Made by a program: the position numbers and the translations under genes. The notes under the pieces were generated by a model. The model was not told the DNA's origin, did no database searches, and worked only from the letters and a program-made list of their open reading frames with translations. From Bacteroidales bacterium UBA2287 (GTDB taxonomy: Bacteria > Bacteroidota > Bacteroidia > Bacteroidales > Tenuifilaceae): a stretch of DNA of 35,957 nucleotides. Each line of letters begins with the position of its first letter. Within the stretch, counting starts at the first letter, position 1. The stretch lies in NCBI GenBank assembly GCA_002345675.1, contig DDWL01000068.1, positions 1 to 35,957 on the forward strand, given 5' to 3'. This document shows, one piece after another, positions 1 through 8,918 of the stretch.

Positions 1-53
1 TAAAAATCTTTCGACCACCCCTAATAACATATCCAGCTCGACGAGATTAAAAA

Positions 54-73
54 AAGCCACTATTACGTGGCTT
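54..73 (-). terminator. Terminator hairpin downstream of the GAF/PAS gene
   Basis: A perfect 7-bp stem (AAGCCAC with GTGGCTT) around a 6-nt loop lies 22 bases after the stop of the minus-strand GAF/PAS gene. Read on the minus strand it is followed directly by a run of T. On the plus strand it is followed by CTTTTATTT, so it could work in both directions and end a gene entering from the left. This is seen directly; intrinsic termination is inferred. Confidence 0.7.
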
Positions 74-95
74 CTTTTATTTATTGGTAGTGAAT

Positions 96-2378
96 TTAGA
101 ATAAATCGACCGAAATGTTTTGAATAAATGCAGTGTAGGTTAACTCGCGCCCCACTTTTGCTTCGGAAATTAGCATTAAAACAGGAATTTCTTCGCCACT
201 ATGAGTTGTTATGTTAACCTCGCGTCGCTGGCCTACAATTGCCGACTTATCGGGATCGAGGTAAGCTGCTAGGAATTCATCCTTTTCCGATGCATCGGAT
301 GGAAATAGCACTCTTATATTTTGTCCCATAATGTTGTCGCGGCTAACGCCAAAGAGTTCCTCTGCTGCGGCATTGTAAAACTCAACAACACCATCCTGGT
401 CGGTCGAAATAATTGCATCGAGAAAACCTTCGAGGGTTTTTTCGGCACGTATTTTAAACTTCTCAATTTCCTTAAACTGGGTTTTAAGTTCCTCTTTCGC
501 TTCGCGAAGTTTTCGGCTTAACTCAACTTCGTTGTGGCGGAGCATTTCCTCTTGGCGTCGAAGCTGTTCGGTATGCTCCTTGGTCTCCATTTCCATTATT
601 TTTTCACGAGTAATATCGTGAGCAATAAATACTACTTTGGCTACTTCGCCGTACATATCGTTTACAGCAGTATAAGTACCACGATACCATTTTTCTTCGC
701 CGCTCTTGGTGTGCATTCGTATCTGACCTTCGAATGGAATTCCGTGGGTAACATCGTCCCAAATTCGCTCAATAATTTTACGATCGGCATCGGAAACCAA
801 ATCGAACACATTTCGCGTTTTTGCCTCGGCAATGCTCCAGCCAAAGGTTTGGTAAAACTTGTCGTTAACGTCAATAATGTCGCCTGTGGGCGAAAATTCA
901 GCCTTAATCGATGAACGGTTAAGTGCTTCAATTTGACCCTCGTAGTCGAGGCTTTGGCTCTTTTGCTCGGTGGTGTCGATTGCTAAAAACAGAATTTTCT
1001 CAACTCCTCCGCTTGGGTTACGCATGCAGGTGTAGGTTGCAATTGTCCAAAGGTCTTTACCTGTGCGAGTTACATTCTTCATGTCGCCCTCAAAGTGATG
1101 ACCTCCTTTAGCAAGACTATCCCAAATTTCCTCGAACCATAAACGGTCCTTTTTATTTATAAACATTGAAATATGTTTGCCTTCAACTTCGGAATTTGAG
1201 GTGTACTCGAGCTTATGTAGAAATTTAGTGTTTGCGTAAATAAGAACTCCGTTTACATCGTACTCGGCACGAATAAGGGTGTGGTTTACCGAGTTAGTAA
1301 AGGTTATAAACTTGTCGGCCTGACGGGCGGCTTCTTCCTGTGTAGCTTGCAGTTCCTCCATATTTTGGCGAAGCTGTTCCTCCTGCATTCGAAATGCGTC
1401 GGTTTGTTCCTGCGACTCGGAAAGGAGCCTAGTGGTTCGTATGCTTATTTTAACGCTCGATATTGTTGATGCTATACTTTCGGCAACCTTTTCGGCAAAT
1501 TCGATTTGGAATTTTTCGAGTGGTTTAAACGATGCAATTTCGATTACACCATGCACTTCGTCGTTAACCTTAAGTGGAACTAAAATTAGAAAGCCTGGGG
1601 TTGCCATTCCTAGCCCTGAGGTAATTTTAAGGTACGAATCGGGAATTTTCTTTAGAATTGTTGTTTCCCCTTCGAGTGCGCACGAACCAATAAGTCCTTC
1701 GCCCCAGTTAATTTTACCCTCAACATACTTTCGGCGCTCATATGCGTAGCATGCCGAAATGGAAAAAAATTTATTCCCAGGGTCGTTATCGTCGAGCAAG
1801 TAAAAACCACCCTGATTGGCGTTTATGTACTTTACTAGGTTGCTTATTATAAGGTAAGTTAACTCCTCAATATTATCCTTTTCGGAGCGAAGTATTTCGC
1901 CAAACATGGCAAGCCCTTCGGCCATCCAGCGTCGTTGCTCGTCTTCCTTACGCCTAAGCTCTTCTTCCTCTTTACTTTTTTTAAGCGTGTCGCGCAGGTT
2001 TACAATGGCTTTGCCAAGCACGTCGGTTTCGTCGGGGTTGTAGTCGGTATCAATTTCGCCACTTCTTAACTTTTCGACAAAACGGTAAAGTTTACGCTGG
2101 TGCGACTGTTCCTTTTCGAGGAATTCGCTACTCTCAAATTGGGCAATTGAAACAACTTTTGAACCGTAGTAGGCAACTACTGCGAGTAGAATTGGTAAAA
2201 TGTCGAGTACGAAAAAAATTGGGAATTTTCGATGAACTTCGCTAATTCCGCTTAGCGTAAAGGCAACTTTGTACGAAAATGCTTGAACAAAAAGTGTAAC
2301 TACAAGTATCGATATCCCAATGGCAAAGCCAAGCAGGGTATAGCGTACAACAAACCACTTTGAATAATTCCTCTGCAT
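96..2378 (-). CDS. Membrane GAF/multi-PAS sensor protein without output domain
   Basis: This 760-residue protein has two N-terminal membrane helices (about 13-33 and 52-71), a HAMP-like or coiled linker (90-150), a GAF domain (about 155-310) and three PAS domains (about 360-472, 485-592, 645-757). It ends at the last PAS domain, so no histidine kinase, cyclase or MCP signalling domain is visible. Coiled-coil segments at 331-351 and 608-631 carry a repeated QEExLRxN motif. The gene starts at ATG 2378, has a terminator after its stop, and lies 93 bases downstream of a DUF4407 gene as the last gene of the chemosensory run. It may be an input component that senses small molecules or redox state and passes the signal through its coiled coils; this role is inferred. 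Domain calls are confident, the partner is unknown. Confidence 0.85.
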   Translation of the reverse strand: MQRNYSKWFVVRYTLLGFAIGISILVVTLFVQAFSYKVAFTLSGISEVHRKFPIFFVLDILPILLAVVAYYGSKVVSIAQFESSEFLEKEQSHQRKLYRFVEKLRSGEIDTDYNPDETDVLGKAIVNLRDTLKKSKEEEELRRKEDEQRRWMAEGLAMFGEILRSEKDNIEELTYLIISNLVKYINANQGGFYLLDDNDPGNKFFSISACYAYERRKYVEGKINWGEGLIGSCALEGETTILKKIPDSYLKITSGLGMATPGFLILVPLKVNDEVHGVIEIASFKPLEKFQIEFAEKVAESIASTISSVKISIRTTRLLSESQEQTDAFRMQEEQLRQNMEELQATQEEAARQADKFITFTNSVNHTLIRAEYDVNGVLIYANTKFLHKLEYTSNSEVEGKHISMFINKKDRLWFEEIWDSLAKGGHHFEGDMKNVTRTGKDLWTIATYTCMRNPSGGVEKILFLAIDTTEQKSQSLDYEGQIEALNRSSIKAEFSPTGDIIDVNDKFYQTFGWSIAEAKTRNVFDLVSDADRKIIERIWDDVTHGIPFEGQIRMHTKSGEEKWYRGTYTAVNDMYGEVAKVVFIAHDITREKIMEMETKEHTEQLRRQEEMLRHNEVELSRKLREAKEELKTQFKEIEKFKIRAEKTLEGFLDAIISTDQDGVVEFYNAAAEELFGVSRDNIMGQNIRVLFPSDASEKDEFLAAYLDPDKSAIVGQRREVNITTHSGEEIPVLMLISEAKVGRELTYTAFIQNISVDLF

Positions 2379-2471
2379 ACTGGTTAAAAATTTGACTAAA
2401 AATAGGCATTATTTTTTTAAACCCTTACAAGTTCTAAAAAAAATAGCACTCAAACCAGCAAGGTTGTTAAT

Positions 2472-3887
2472 CTACATTATGCTAGAACCATTTTCAATTC
2501 CGTTACTTTTTGAAAATTGGGGTTTCGACTTCACGCTTGCATCAATCTGATTGTCGATTTCTTCCATGTCAATTGGCTCGAAACCACTCTTTAGGTCGGG
2601 GGCAGGTTCAGGTTCGAAAAGTTTGCTAACTTCTTTACTATTTTCACTTTCGGGTGTTACAACTTCGTACTGGGGAGCCTCGGTGTTAACAGGTGGAGTT
2701 CCTTCGGGAAATAGTTTGCTCAGCTCCTCCTCTTTCCACTTCAGAATTTTAAGTTTGTTTATTTCGCCAAGTACGCGGGCTTCGTTCTGAATATGCCCCT
2801 TTTCAATTTCGTATAGTATTGCATTTCTCTCCTTTTCGAGCAGGCGGTGTAGGTCGATTCGATGATCCTCGGTTAACTCGGCTTGAACAATAACCTTTCG
2901 AACTTCAACCTGCTTAAGGTACTCTTCGGCCTCAAGTAAATCGTCGTAGGGGCCTCGCGACGAGAGCAGTTTCACAATAATTGGAGCACTTTCAATTACA
3001 ATAAAAAGAAGAATAATGAACAAGCTGGCTAGTCTAATGCTTAAGCTGCTCGAGGATAGCTGGCTCATGGCATCAATTCGCGACAGAAACCCATCGGCAG
3101 ACCGATAGGATGTTTCGGCAGTTGAAACAATGGCGTTACGTTGCTGCCTTAGCTCATCGAGTAACTTTGTATTTTGTTCTATCCGTTTTTGGTTTTGTGC
3201 ACTAAGCAGCTCAATTTCGGCCACAACCCTATCGTACTCATTTTTCTTTTCGCGATAAACGGGACCTTTTCCAACTTTTTGAGTTGAACTTTGACCCTCG
3301 GCCTCGGTAATAATCATGCTGAAAAGTTGCTCGCGCTGGGCTTGTTTTTTGCTAAGTTCGCTTCGAAGACTTTCGTTCTCCTTTTCGAGTTTCTCAATGT
3401 CGGAGTACTCGCTCGACACCATTTTTTGGTAGTCGATAGCCTTTTGCTGCTGATTAAATACTATTTGCTGCTCAATTTCGCGCTCGAACAGTTTCATTTC
3501 GAGGGGCTTCGAAATTACAAATGCTATAAGAACTGCAAGAATAAAGCGCGGCAATGCCATACCCAACTCCTTGCGAAAACGCTGCTGTTTTCGAAGGCTC
3601 GACACAAGGTACCAGTCGATTGAAAAGATAAGGAAGCCCCAGAGAATTCCGAAGCCAATGGATACTTCGAGGCTTTTAAAAACTGTATAAATTGCATATC
3701 CCCCCGAAACGGAAGCCATAACTCCGGTTAAAAAAACAATAACTCCAATGCCGTAATACTTATTGAAATCGGATGGACACTTTTTTAAAATGTAAAGCCG
3801 AGCTCCCGAGCACCAACAGAAAAAGGTGTACAGAAACGAGAGCTTATGCTGAACTATTTCTTTGGGATTTGGGTTAAGGTTTGTCAT
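2472..3887 (-). CDS. DUF4407 family integral membrane protein
   Basis: The N-terminal segment, with an FFCWCSGA-like stretch followed by hydrophobic helices, matches the DUF4407 family of Bacteroidota membrane proteins of unknown function. Membrane helices are visible at about residues 45-70, 75-95, 110-130 and 280-300. A long charged coiled-coil region (about 140-255) lies between the third and fourth, and the C-terminal tail is acidic and proline-rich. I chose ATG at 3887 (471 aa); a TTG three codons upstream is less likely. The gene sits between cheB (135-base gap) and the GAF/PAS gene (93-base gap), all on the same strand, so it may be read with the chemosensory genes or from its own promoter. 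No function can be assigned. Confidence 0.8.
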   Translation of the reverse strand: MTNLNPNPKEIVQHKLSFLYTFFCWCSGARLYILKKCPSDFNKYYGIGVIVFLTGVMASVSGGYAIYTVFKSLEVSIGFGILWGFLIFSIDWYLVSSLRKQQRFRKELGMALPRFILAVLIAFVISKPLEMKLFEREIEQQIVFNQQQKAIDYQKMVSSEYSDIEKLEKENESLRSELSKKQAQREQLFSMIITEAEGQSSTQKVGKGPVYREKKNEYDRVVAEIELLSAQNQKRIEQNTKLLDELRQQRNAIVSTAETSYRSADGFLSRIDAMSQLSSSSLSIRLASLFIILLFIVIESAPIIVKLLSSRGPYDDLLEAEEYLKQVEVRKVIVQAELTEDHRIDLHRLLEKERNAILYEIEKGHIQNEARVLGEINKLKILKWKEEELSKLFPEGTPPVNTEAPQYEVVTPESENSKEVSKLFEPEPAPDLKSGFEPIDMEEIDNQIDASVKSKPQFSKSNGIENGSSIM

Positions 3888-4022
3888 GGCGAACAATTAT
3901 AATGAGTTTTAACGAATAACGAATAGTTTAAAAAATAATTGAGCAGTTTTTCAACTGCATAAATACCAATTATTTTGGAAAAACATTCATTTTCCCAGTT
4001 CTATTCTAATTTCAGCAAAGCC

Positions 4023-5102
4023 TTAAATGGGTCGAATTACATACGGAGCAATGGAGTCGAGTGGTAAAATTTTATCGACAGCGCCCATTTTAATTGCCTC
4101 CTTGGGCATACCAAAAACGACGCAAGTTTTCTCATCTTGCGCAACGGTTTTTGCCCCCGATTGCTTCATTTCGAGTAACCCGCGAGCTCCATCGTCGCCC
4201 ATGCCAGTCATAATAACGCCAATGGCATTTGCCCCAGCGTAGCGAGCAGTACTGCGGAAAAGCACATCGACCGAAGGCCGGTGCCTGTTAACCAACGGCC
4301 CTTCCTTAACTTCAACGTAATATCGTGCTCCGCTTCGTTTTAGTAGCATATGAAAGTTTCCAGGTGCAATAAGGGCGCGCCCACGAATAACGCTATCGCC
4401 ATTTTCGGCTTCTTTTACTGTTATTTGACAAATTTCGTTTAGCCTATTGGCAAAGGAAGTTGTGAACTTCTCGGGCATATGCTGAACAATTACAATACCG
4501 GGAGTGTCGAGCGGCATTGCCTTTAAAAAACTGGTTAGTGCTTCGGTTCCACCAGTCGACGCCCCAACGGCAATAACAATCTCGGTGGTTTTAATCATAC
4601 TGAGGTTTGGAGTTGAAGGGGGCAAAACGGCATCGGCCGAAAGTTTTGGAGCAACGTACATTGGCTCGGCTTCAAACCGACGGCGTTTGAGTTTAAGTTT
4701 AGCATGTGCAGCAGCTCTAACGGCATCGCATATTCGAATACGCGACTCCTCAATAAACTGCTTGGTGTTCATTTGAGGTTTGGTAATAATTTCCACAGCG
4801 CCCAGTTCGAGTGCTTTTAACCCAGTTTCAGTCCCCTGTGCTGTTAAACTCGAAATAATTACCACAGGAATGGGGTGCTGCGACATAATTTTCTTAAGAA
4901 AAGTAAGTCCATCCATTCGTGGCATTTCAACATCGAGGGTAATAACATCGGGAACTTCCTCGGCAATTTTTTTTGCAGCAAAGTAAGGATCCGAGGCAGT
5001 TCCCATTACTTCGAGCAGCGGATCGGAGTCGATAATCTGTGCAAGGGTTTGCCTTACTATTGCAGAGTCGTCGACTATAAGAACTTTTACTTTATCGCTC
5101 AT
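4023..5102 (-). CDS. cheB: CheB: chemotaxis protein-glutamate methylesterase
   Basis: A response-regulator methylesterase of 359 residues, the normal length. CheB removes methyl groups from (and deamidates) receptor glutamates/glutamines when phosphorylated by CheA. The N-terminal receiver has the acidic pair D11-D12, phospho-acceptor D57 in ITLDVEMPRMDG and K108. The C-terminal esterase has the catalytic triad S182 (GASTGG), H208 (QHMPEKF) and D304 (TGMGDDG). It starts at ATG 5102, 67 bases after cheD. Its presence with CheR and CheD implies that methylated receptors exist elsewhere in the genome, because none is encoded here. All key residues are present. Confidence 0.97.
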   Translation of the reverse strand: MSDKVKVLIVDDSAIVRQTLAQIIDSDPLLEVMGTASDPYFAAKKIAEEVPDVITLDVEMPRMDGLTFLKKIMSQHPIPVVIISSLTAQGTETGLKALELGAVEIITKPQMNTKQFIEESRIRICDAVRAAAHAKLKLKRRRFEAEPMYVAPKLSADAVLPPSTPNLSMIKTTEIVIAVGASTGGTEALTSFLKAMPLDTPGIVIVQHMPEKFTTSFANRLNEICQITVKEAENGDSVIRGRALIAPGNFHMLLKRSGARYYVEVKEGPLVNRHRPSVDVLFRSTARYAGANAIGVIMTGMGDDGARGLLEMKQSGAKTVAQDEKTCVVFGMPKEAIKMGAVDKILPLDSIAPYVIRPI

Positions 5103-5169
5103 TACATTTTTTGGTGTTAAGAACTAAAATTTACTTGAAAACCCTAATCGAAAAAAATCTTTCCTAATT

Positions 5170-5649
5170 TTAGCCTACCTGTATCTGTGTTTTTTCAATG
5201 TACTTCTGTTTAACCTCTCCTGTGTTCGAGATGTATTCAATTTTGCGCCCCAACTTACCACCTAAACTTTTGGCAATAATTGGAATCTTTAATTCTTCAA
5301 GAATTTCGAGTGCTACCTGTATATTTCGGTCGCCAATATGAAACTGCGAAATGTTGGTTTCAATTACTTCGCCTCCACCAAAAACCTTTGCCTTTATGTT
5401 TGCTTTTTGCGAGCCATTTGCCAGCATTTTTTCTAAAAGTTTTTCGATGGCAATATTGCCATACTTTGGGCTGGCAAGCCCTTGTCCGTTCCAGTATGGT
5501 AACATATAGTGGTTAATACCCCCAATTTTAAGAACTGGATCGTAAAGGCAAACAGCAACACACGACCCTAGTATGGTCGAAACCTTTGTAGGGGCTTTGC
5601 TGGCATATAGCGCTGCTGGGTAAAGGAAATGAGTTTCTAACTCTTCCAT
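5170..5649 (-). CDS. cheD: CheD: receptor glutamine deamidase
   Basis: CheD hydrolyses specific receptor glutamines to glutamates and in some bacteria modulates receptor activity together with CheC. This 159-residue protein shows the family's thiol-hydrolase features: T25 in STILGSC, catalytic C30 (GSCVAV) and H47 (GGINHYMLP), followed by a KVFGGG motif. It starts at ATG 5649, 9 bases after the histidine-kinase-like gene, so the two are probably co-translated. No CheC or CheX is visible nearby, so its usual partner is missing from this locus. Confidence 0.95.
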   Translation of the reverse strand: MEELETHFLYPAALYASKAPTKVSTILGSCVAVCLYDPVLKIGGINHYMLPYWNGQGLASPKYGNIAIEKLLEKMLANGSQKANIKAKVFGGGEVIETNISQFHIGDRNIQVALEILEELKIPIIAKSLGGKLGRKIEYISNTGEVKQKYIEKTQIQVG

Positions 5650-5658
5650 GGTAATTGG

Positions 5659-6561
5659 CTAAAATGTTTCTTCGTCGGTATCGAAAAATGTCTCATTGGC
5701 ATCGGAGGCAAAATCGTTGGTTTCGCCTTTAGCTTCGGGAATGCTAATGATAAAGCACGATCCTTTGCCCAATTCGCTATCAATGTCAATTTTGCCTTCC
5801 ATCATTTCAATAATGGCTTTATTTACCGACAGGCCAAGACCATGCCCACGATTTAAGGAGTTTATACCAGAGTCGAGCCGTTTAAAACGGTCGAAAATTA
5901 GCTTCTGATTTTCGCGGCTAATGCCAATTCCGTGGTCGCGAACCGAAATGCGGAGCGAACCCTTTTCAATCCAAGTATTAATTTCTACAGTTCCTCCTTC
6001 GAAGCTAAAGTTTACCGCATTGCTAACCAAGTTGGCTAGTACAAGTTTTAGCTTTTCGGGGTCGGTTTTAAAAACAAACGGACCATTTGTGGGCATTTTT
6101 ACGTTGAAACTATGGGAAACCTGAATTTTCTTCTTTTTTGCTTCGAACTTATACGATTCAATAACGCTCTCAATAAGGTTCTCAACGTCGACATTGAGTA
6201 TTTCGGGGAAAATTTCGCCCGCTTCAATTTTTGCAGCAACAAAAATGTTGCGAAACTGAAAGTCGAGGTTAAAAGCCTCGGAGTGAATGAGGGCAACCAT
6301 GGTAATTACCTTTTTCCAGTTCTCCTTATCAACCGACAAAATGGCTCGCGAAAGCCCAAGAATTGAGGTAAATGGATTTATTATTTCGTTGGTTATGTTC
6401 GAAATAAAATGGCTTTTAAGCGATTCCGATTCCTCGAGCTTTTTGTTAACCATTTTAAGTTCACCGTTAAGCTCCTTAAATTCCTTAACTGCTTTTTTAT
6501 TTTGCTCGAATCGACGGTGTAACTCGCTGAGTAACTCGTCGTCAGTTATTGTGTGTCCCAT
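5659..6561 (-). CDS. Histidine-kinase-like protein lacking the phospho-acceptor His
   Basis: A soluble 300-residue protein with an N-terminal coiled coil (about 15-50), a HisKA-like helical hairpin (about 49-115) and a complete HATPase domain (about 165-275). The ATPase motifs look intact: N box N177/N181, G1 box DHGIGI (D209), G2 box GHGLGLS (239-245). The H box is altered. Where the canonical form is SHEIRTP, this protein has TNEIINP (57-63), with N58 in place of the histidine; the arginine and threonine are also replaced. The tail is acidic. It cannot autophosphorylate on the usual site and may bind ATP as a pseudokinase, scaffold or regulator of CheA. It lies between cheR (90-base gap) and cheD (9-base gap). 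The TPR hybrid kinase at 15855-18518 keeps the canonical histidine. Confidence 0.88.
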   Translation of the reverse strand: MGHTITDDELLSELHRRFEQNKKAVKEFKELNGELKMVNKKLEESESLKSHFISNITNEIINPFTSILGLSRAILSVDKENWKKVITMVALIHSEAFNLDFQFRNIFVAAKIEAGEIFPEILNVDVENLIESVIESYKFEAKKKKIQVSHSFNVKMPTNGPFVFKTDPEKLKLVLANLVSNAVNFSFEGGTVEINTWIEKGSLRISVRDHGIGISRENQKLIFDRFKRLDSGINSLNRGHGLGLSVNKAIIEMMEGKIDIDSELGKGSCFIISIPEAKGETNDFASDANETFFDTDEETF

Positions 6562-6651
6562 ATTAACCGCAATTTTAGTTTTTCAAAGCCATTACCTTAT
6601 AAACAGTGCAATGGTTCGCTGTGTTTCTGTTTGCAATATACAAAACTGGTT

Positions 6652-7506
6652 CTAAATCTTTTGAAAAATCGTCGGTTTTATTTGCCTTAACGGCACGTCC
6701 ATATTCATAATCGATTCGGAGTGTCCAAGAAAAAAGTAGCCTCCGCTTCGAAGTTTAGTGCAAAGCTTTTGAATTACTTTTTCCTGCGTGTCCCTGTCGA
6801 AATAAATTAAAACATTGCGGCAAAAAACAACATCAAAGGTTTCGGGCACATCGTACTGGTTGTCCATAAAGTTAAGCCGTCCAAACCGAACTTTACGCCG
6901 TAGGTTTTGACTAATTTTAACGGTAGGATTTAATCGATCTTTACTTTTTAAAAGGTACTTCTTTTTTAGCTCGAGGGGAATTATAGCTACGCGGTCTTCT
7001 TTATATACAGCATCGATAGCCTTTTGAAGAATTTGGGTTGAAATATCGGTTCCAATAATTGAGAAATCGAATCCAGGATTACGTTCGGCAAATTCGGCCA
7101 TTACAATGGAAATTGTGTATGGCTCTTCGCCGCTTGAGCAGCCAGCGCTCCAAACCTTAATGGTTTTCGATGCAGCTTTTTGCTGCACAAACTCGGGCAG
7201 AACATTGGCCTGTAAGTAATCGAAGTGAACAGGTTCGCGAAAAAAATCGGTTTTGTTTGTACTAACAACGTCGAGCATATGAATAATTTCGTTGTTAATG
7301 CCATCTTTGCTAAATACGTAGTCGCAGTACTCCTTAAAGTTCGACATTTCGAGCTCGCGAAGCCTTTTTTGCAATCGGCTTTGTAGCATAACTCTTTTAA
7401 CTGGGGGCATTTTTATGCCGCTCTCTTTGTAAATAAAACGACTCAGTTTATCGAAGTCTTCCTGCGAGAGCTGCGCCTTAAAAATATCGTTTAATCGAGA
7501 GTCCAT
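6652..7506 (-). CDS. cheR: CheR: chemotaxis protein methyltransferase
   Basis: CheR transfers methyl groups from S-adenosylmethionine to receptor glutamates. The 284-residue protein has an N-terminal helical domain (about 10-75), then the catalytic domain with NKTDFFRE (84-91), the SAM-binding loop SAGCSSGEEPYT (120-131), GTDIS (152-156) and FCRNVLIYF (228-236). No C-terminal TPR or receptor-tethering extension is present. It starts at ATG 7506, 38 bases after the beta-barrel gene. Confidence 0.96.
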   Translation of the reverse strand: MDSRLNDIFKAQLSQEDFDKLSRFIYKESGIKMPPVKRVMLQSRLQKRLRELEMSNFKEYCDYVFSKDGINNEIIHMLDVVSTNKTDFFREPVHFDYLQANVLPEFVQQKAASKTIKVWSAGCSSGEEPYTISIVMAEFAERNPGFDFSIIGTDISTQILQKAIDAVYKEDRVAIIPLELKKKYLLKSKDRLNPTVKISQNLRRKVRFGRLNFMDNQYDVPETFDVVFCRNVLIYFDRDTQEKVIQKLCTKLRSGGYFFLGHSESIMNMDVPLRQIKPTIFQKI

Positions 7507-7544
7507 GGCTTTTAATTACAATTCACTTTACATTGAAAAAATGT

Positions 7545-8825
7545 TTAAAAATCGTACTGAACAACTATAAGTGCTCTTGTGTTACTAACATTGGTTGTAT
7601 TAATAACTTTTGCTTTCTGTGTTAAATCAATGGTGCCATAAGCAGCAATGGTATGCTCAACCTCGGCAATTAGTGTTAAACTTTTATTTTTATAGGTTAA
7701 ATTAGGAGTTATACGATAAAGTTGAGCAATATCGGCTCCTCGAGCGTATATTTTATTTCCGTCATTTACCACATTATCCGAAGCACCCAAGTTTTTGGCA
7801 TAGCCAATAAAAATACCAGGCATAATGTTTTTACCATAGGTAAAGTTTGCCTGAGCAAAAACATGGTTTAGTGGTGTGTATGTTTGCTTTCCCGTTAAGT
7901 TTTCGATAGTTGAAACGGCATAACCCCCAAGCATTAGGTGGTCGGCTAGGTTTTGCCCCAGCATTCCTTTAAATTTTGCTGTAAGCAAACCAGTTTGCAC
8001 CTTAAGGTAAGCCATATAGCTTAGGCTTTTAATCCTTTCGTTAGTGCTATAAGTATTAGCTGGCGTAGTAATGGACCTTGTGACTAAAAGCGGGCGCTGG
8101 TTTTTATAATCGGCAGCCAGTCCAGCAGTTATCGCTTTATTCGCGTACTGAAGCTGGGCATGAAGATTTGGAACAAGGCTATAGCGTTGGTAGTTTACCG
8201 AGGAAATAGGCTTTGTGTTGTCGAACTCTGGCCCAATATTTTTATAATCGCTTTGCGACAATGCCGATAGAATAAGTTTTAACCCTGGTGCCAAAGGCTG
8301 CTTAATTGTAATTTGAGGGCTTCGGTTAAAACTTTGAAACGGCGCACCGGTATTTAAACTGGCAACGTGAGGAAAAACTTCGGTAACAAACATTGGGTGC
8401 CAGGTAAGCCCTGCGTTAAGTTCAGTACCATTGTTCCACACAAACTTTGCAAATGCATGCCTAAAGCGCATATGCACAATTGTTGACATACCAGTAAAAT
8501 CGGCTTCGACCAGAATTGATGGCTTAGCATTAAAAACCTTTGGCATTGTAATGTTTGTTCGAAGACGTGTACCAAGTGCCAAAGCGTTAATTGCATCGTT
8601 AGCATTAATGTCGACCAAGTCAGCATCGAGTTTAATGGGCAATGGGTAAAATATAAAGAGCCCATCGAGCGATTCGGCGTTCATGCGAGAATCGTACCAG
8701 TAGTCGAGCCTTAGAAAACCACTAAACTCAACCTTAGGTTTTTTTAGTTCGGTTGTATCCTGCGAATGTGCAATGGTGCCAAAAGTGCATGCAATAGCAA
8801 AAAGAAGTAGAAATTTTTTAAACAT
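7545..8825 (-). CDS. Outer-membrane beta-barrel (porin-like) protein
   Basis: A 426-residue protein with a clear signal peptide (about 1-21, ending HSQ). It then has alternating hydrophobic/polar strands rich in aromatic residues and ends with aromatic Phe (VQYDF), as expected for an outer-membrane barrel. It resembles DcaP-like or hypothetical porin-type proteins of Bacteroidota; no SusC or TonB features are seen. It interrupts the che genes between cheW and cheR, with a strong hairpin just upstream (8855-8881), so it may be transcribed separately. A role in chemoattractant uptake is possible but not shown. Confidence 0.75.
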   Translation of the reverse strand: MFKKFLLLFAIACTFGTIAHSQDTTELKKPKVEFSGFLRLDYWYDSRMNAESLDGLFIFYPLPIKLDADLVDINANDAINALALGTRLRTNITMPKVFNAKPSILVEADFTGMSTIVHMRFRHAFAKFVWNNGTELNAGLTWHPMFVTEVFPHVASLNTGAPFQSFNRSPQITIKQPLAPGLKLILSALSQSDYKNIGPEFDNTKPISSVNYQRYSLVPNLHAQLQYANKAITAGLAADYKNQRPLLVTRSITTPANTYSTNERIKSLSYMAYLKVQTGLLTAKFKGMLGQNLADHLMLGGYAVSTIENLTGKQTYTPLNHVFAQANFTYGKNIMPGIFIGYAKNLGASDNVVNDGNKIYARGADIAQLYRITPNLTYKNKSLTLIAEVEHTIAAYGTIDLTQKAKVINTTNVSNTRALIVVQYDF

Positions 8826-8854
8826 TTACTGTTTTTTAAAGATTAAACGGGAAA

Positions 8855-8881
8855 GGCTGTTCAAAACGGGAATGAACAGCC
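8855..8881 (-). terminator. Hairpin between cheW and the beta-barrel gene
   Basis: A perfect 9-bp stem (GGCTGTTCA with TGAACAGCC) encloses a 9-nt loop, about 38 bases after the cheW stop on the minus strand. The following minus-strand tract is TTTCCCGTTT, a weak U-run. It may attenuate or end the upstream part of the chemosensory operon before the barrel gene. The structure is seen; its efficiency is unknown. Confidence 0.5.
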
Positions 8882-8918
8882 CAATCCTTAAATAATTTAG
8901 CTAATTAAATTTAGAGAA

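Noticed and set aside
534..914. Long plus-strand frame inside the GAF/PAS gene
   Set aside because: It lies opposite a gene with clear domains and has no recognisable features; a shadow frame.
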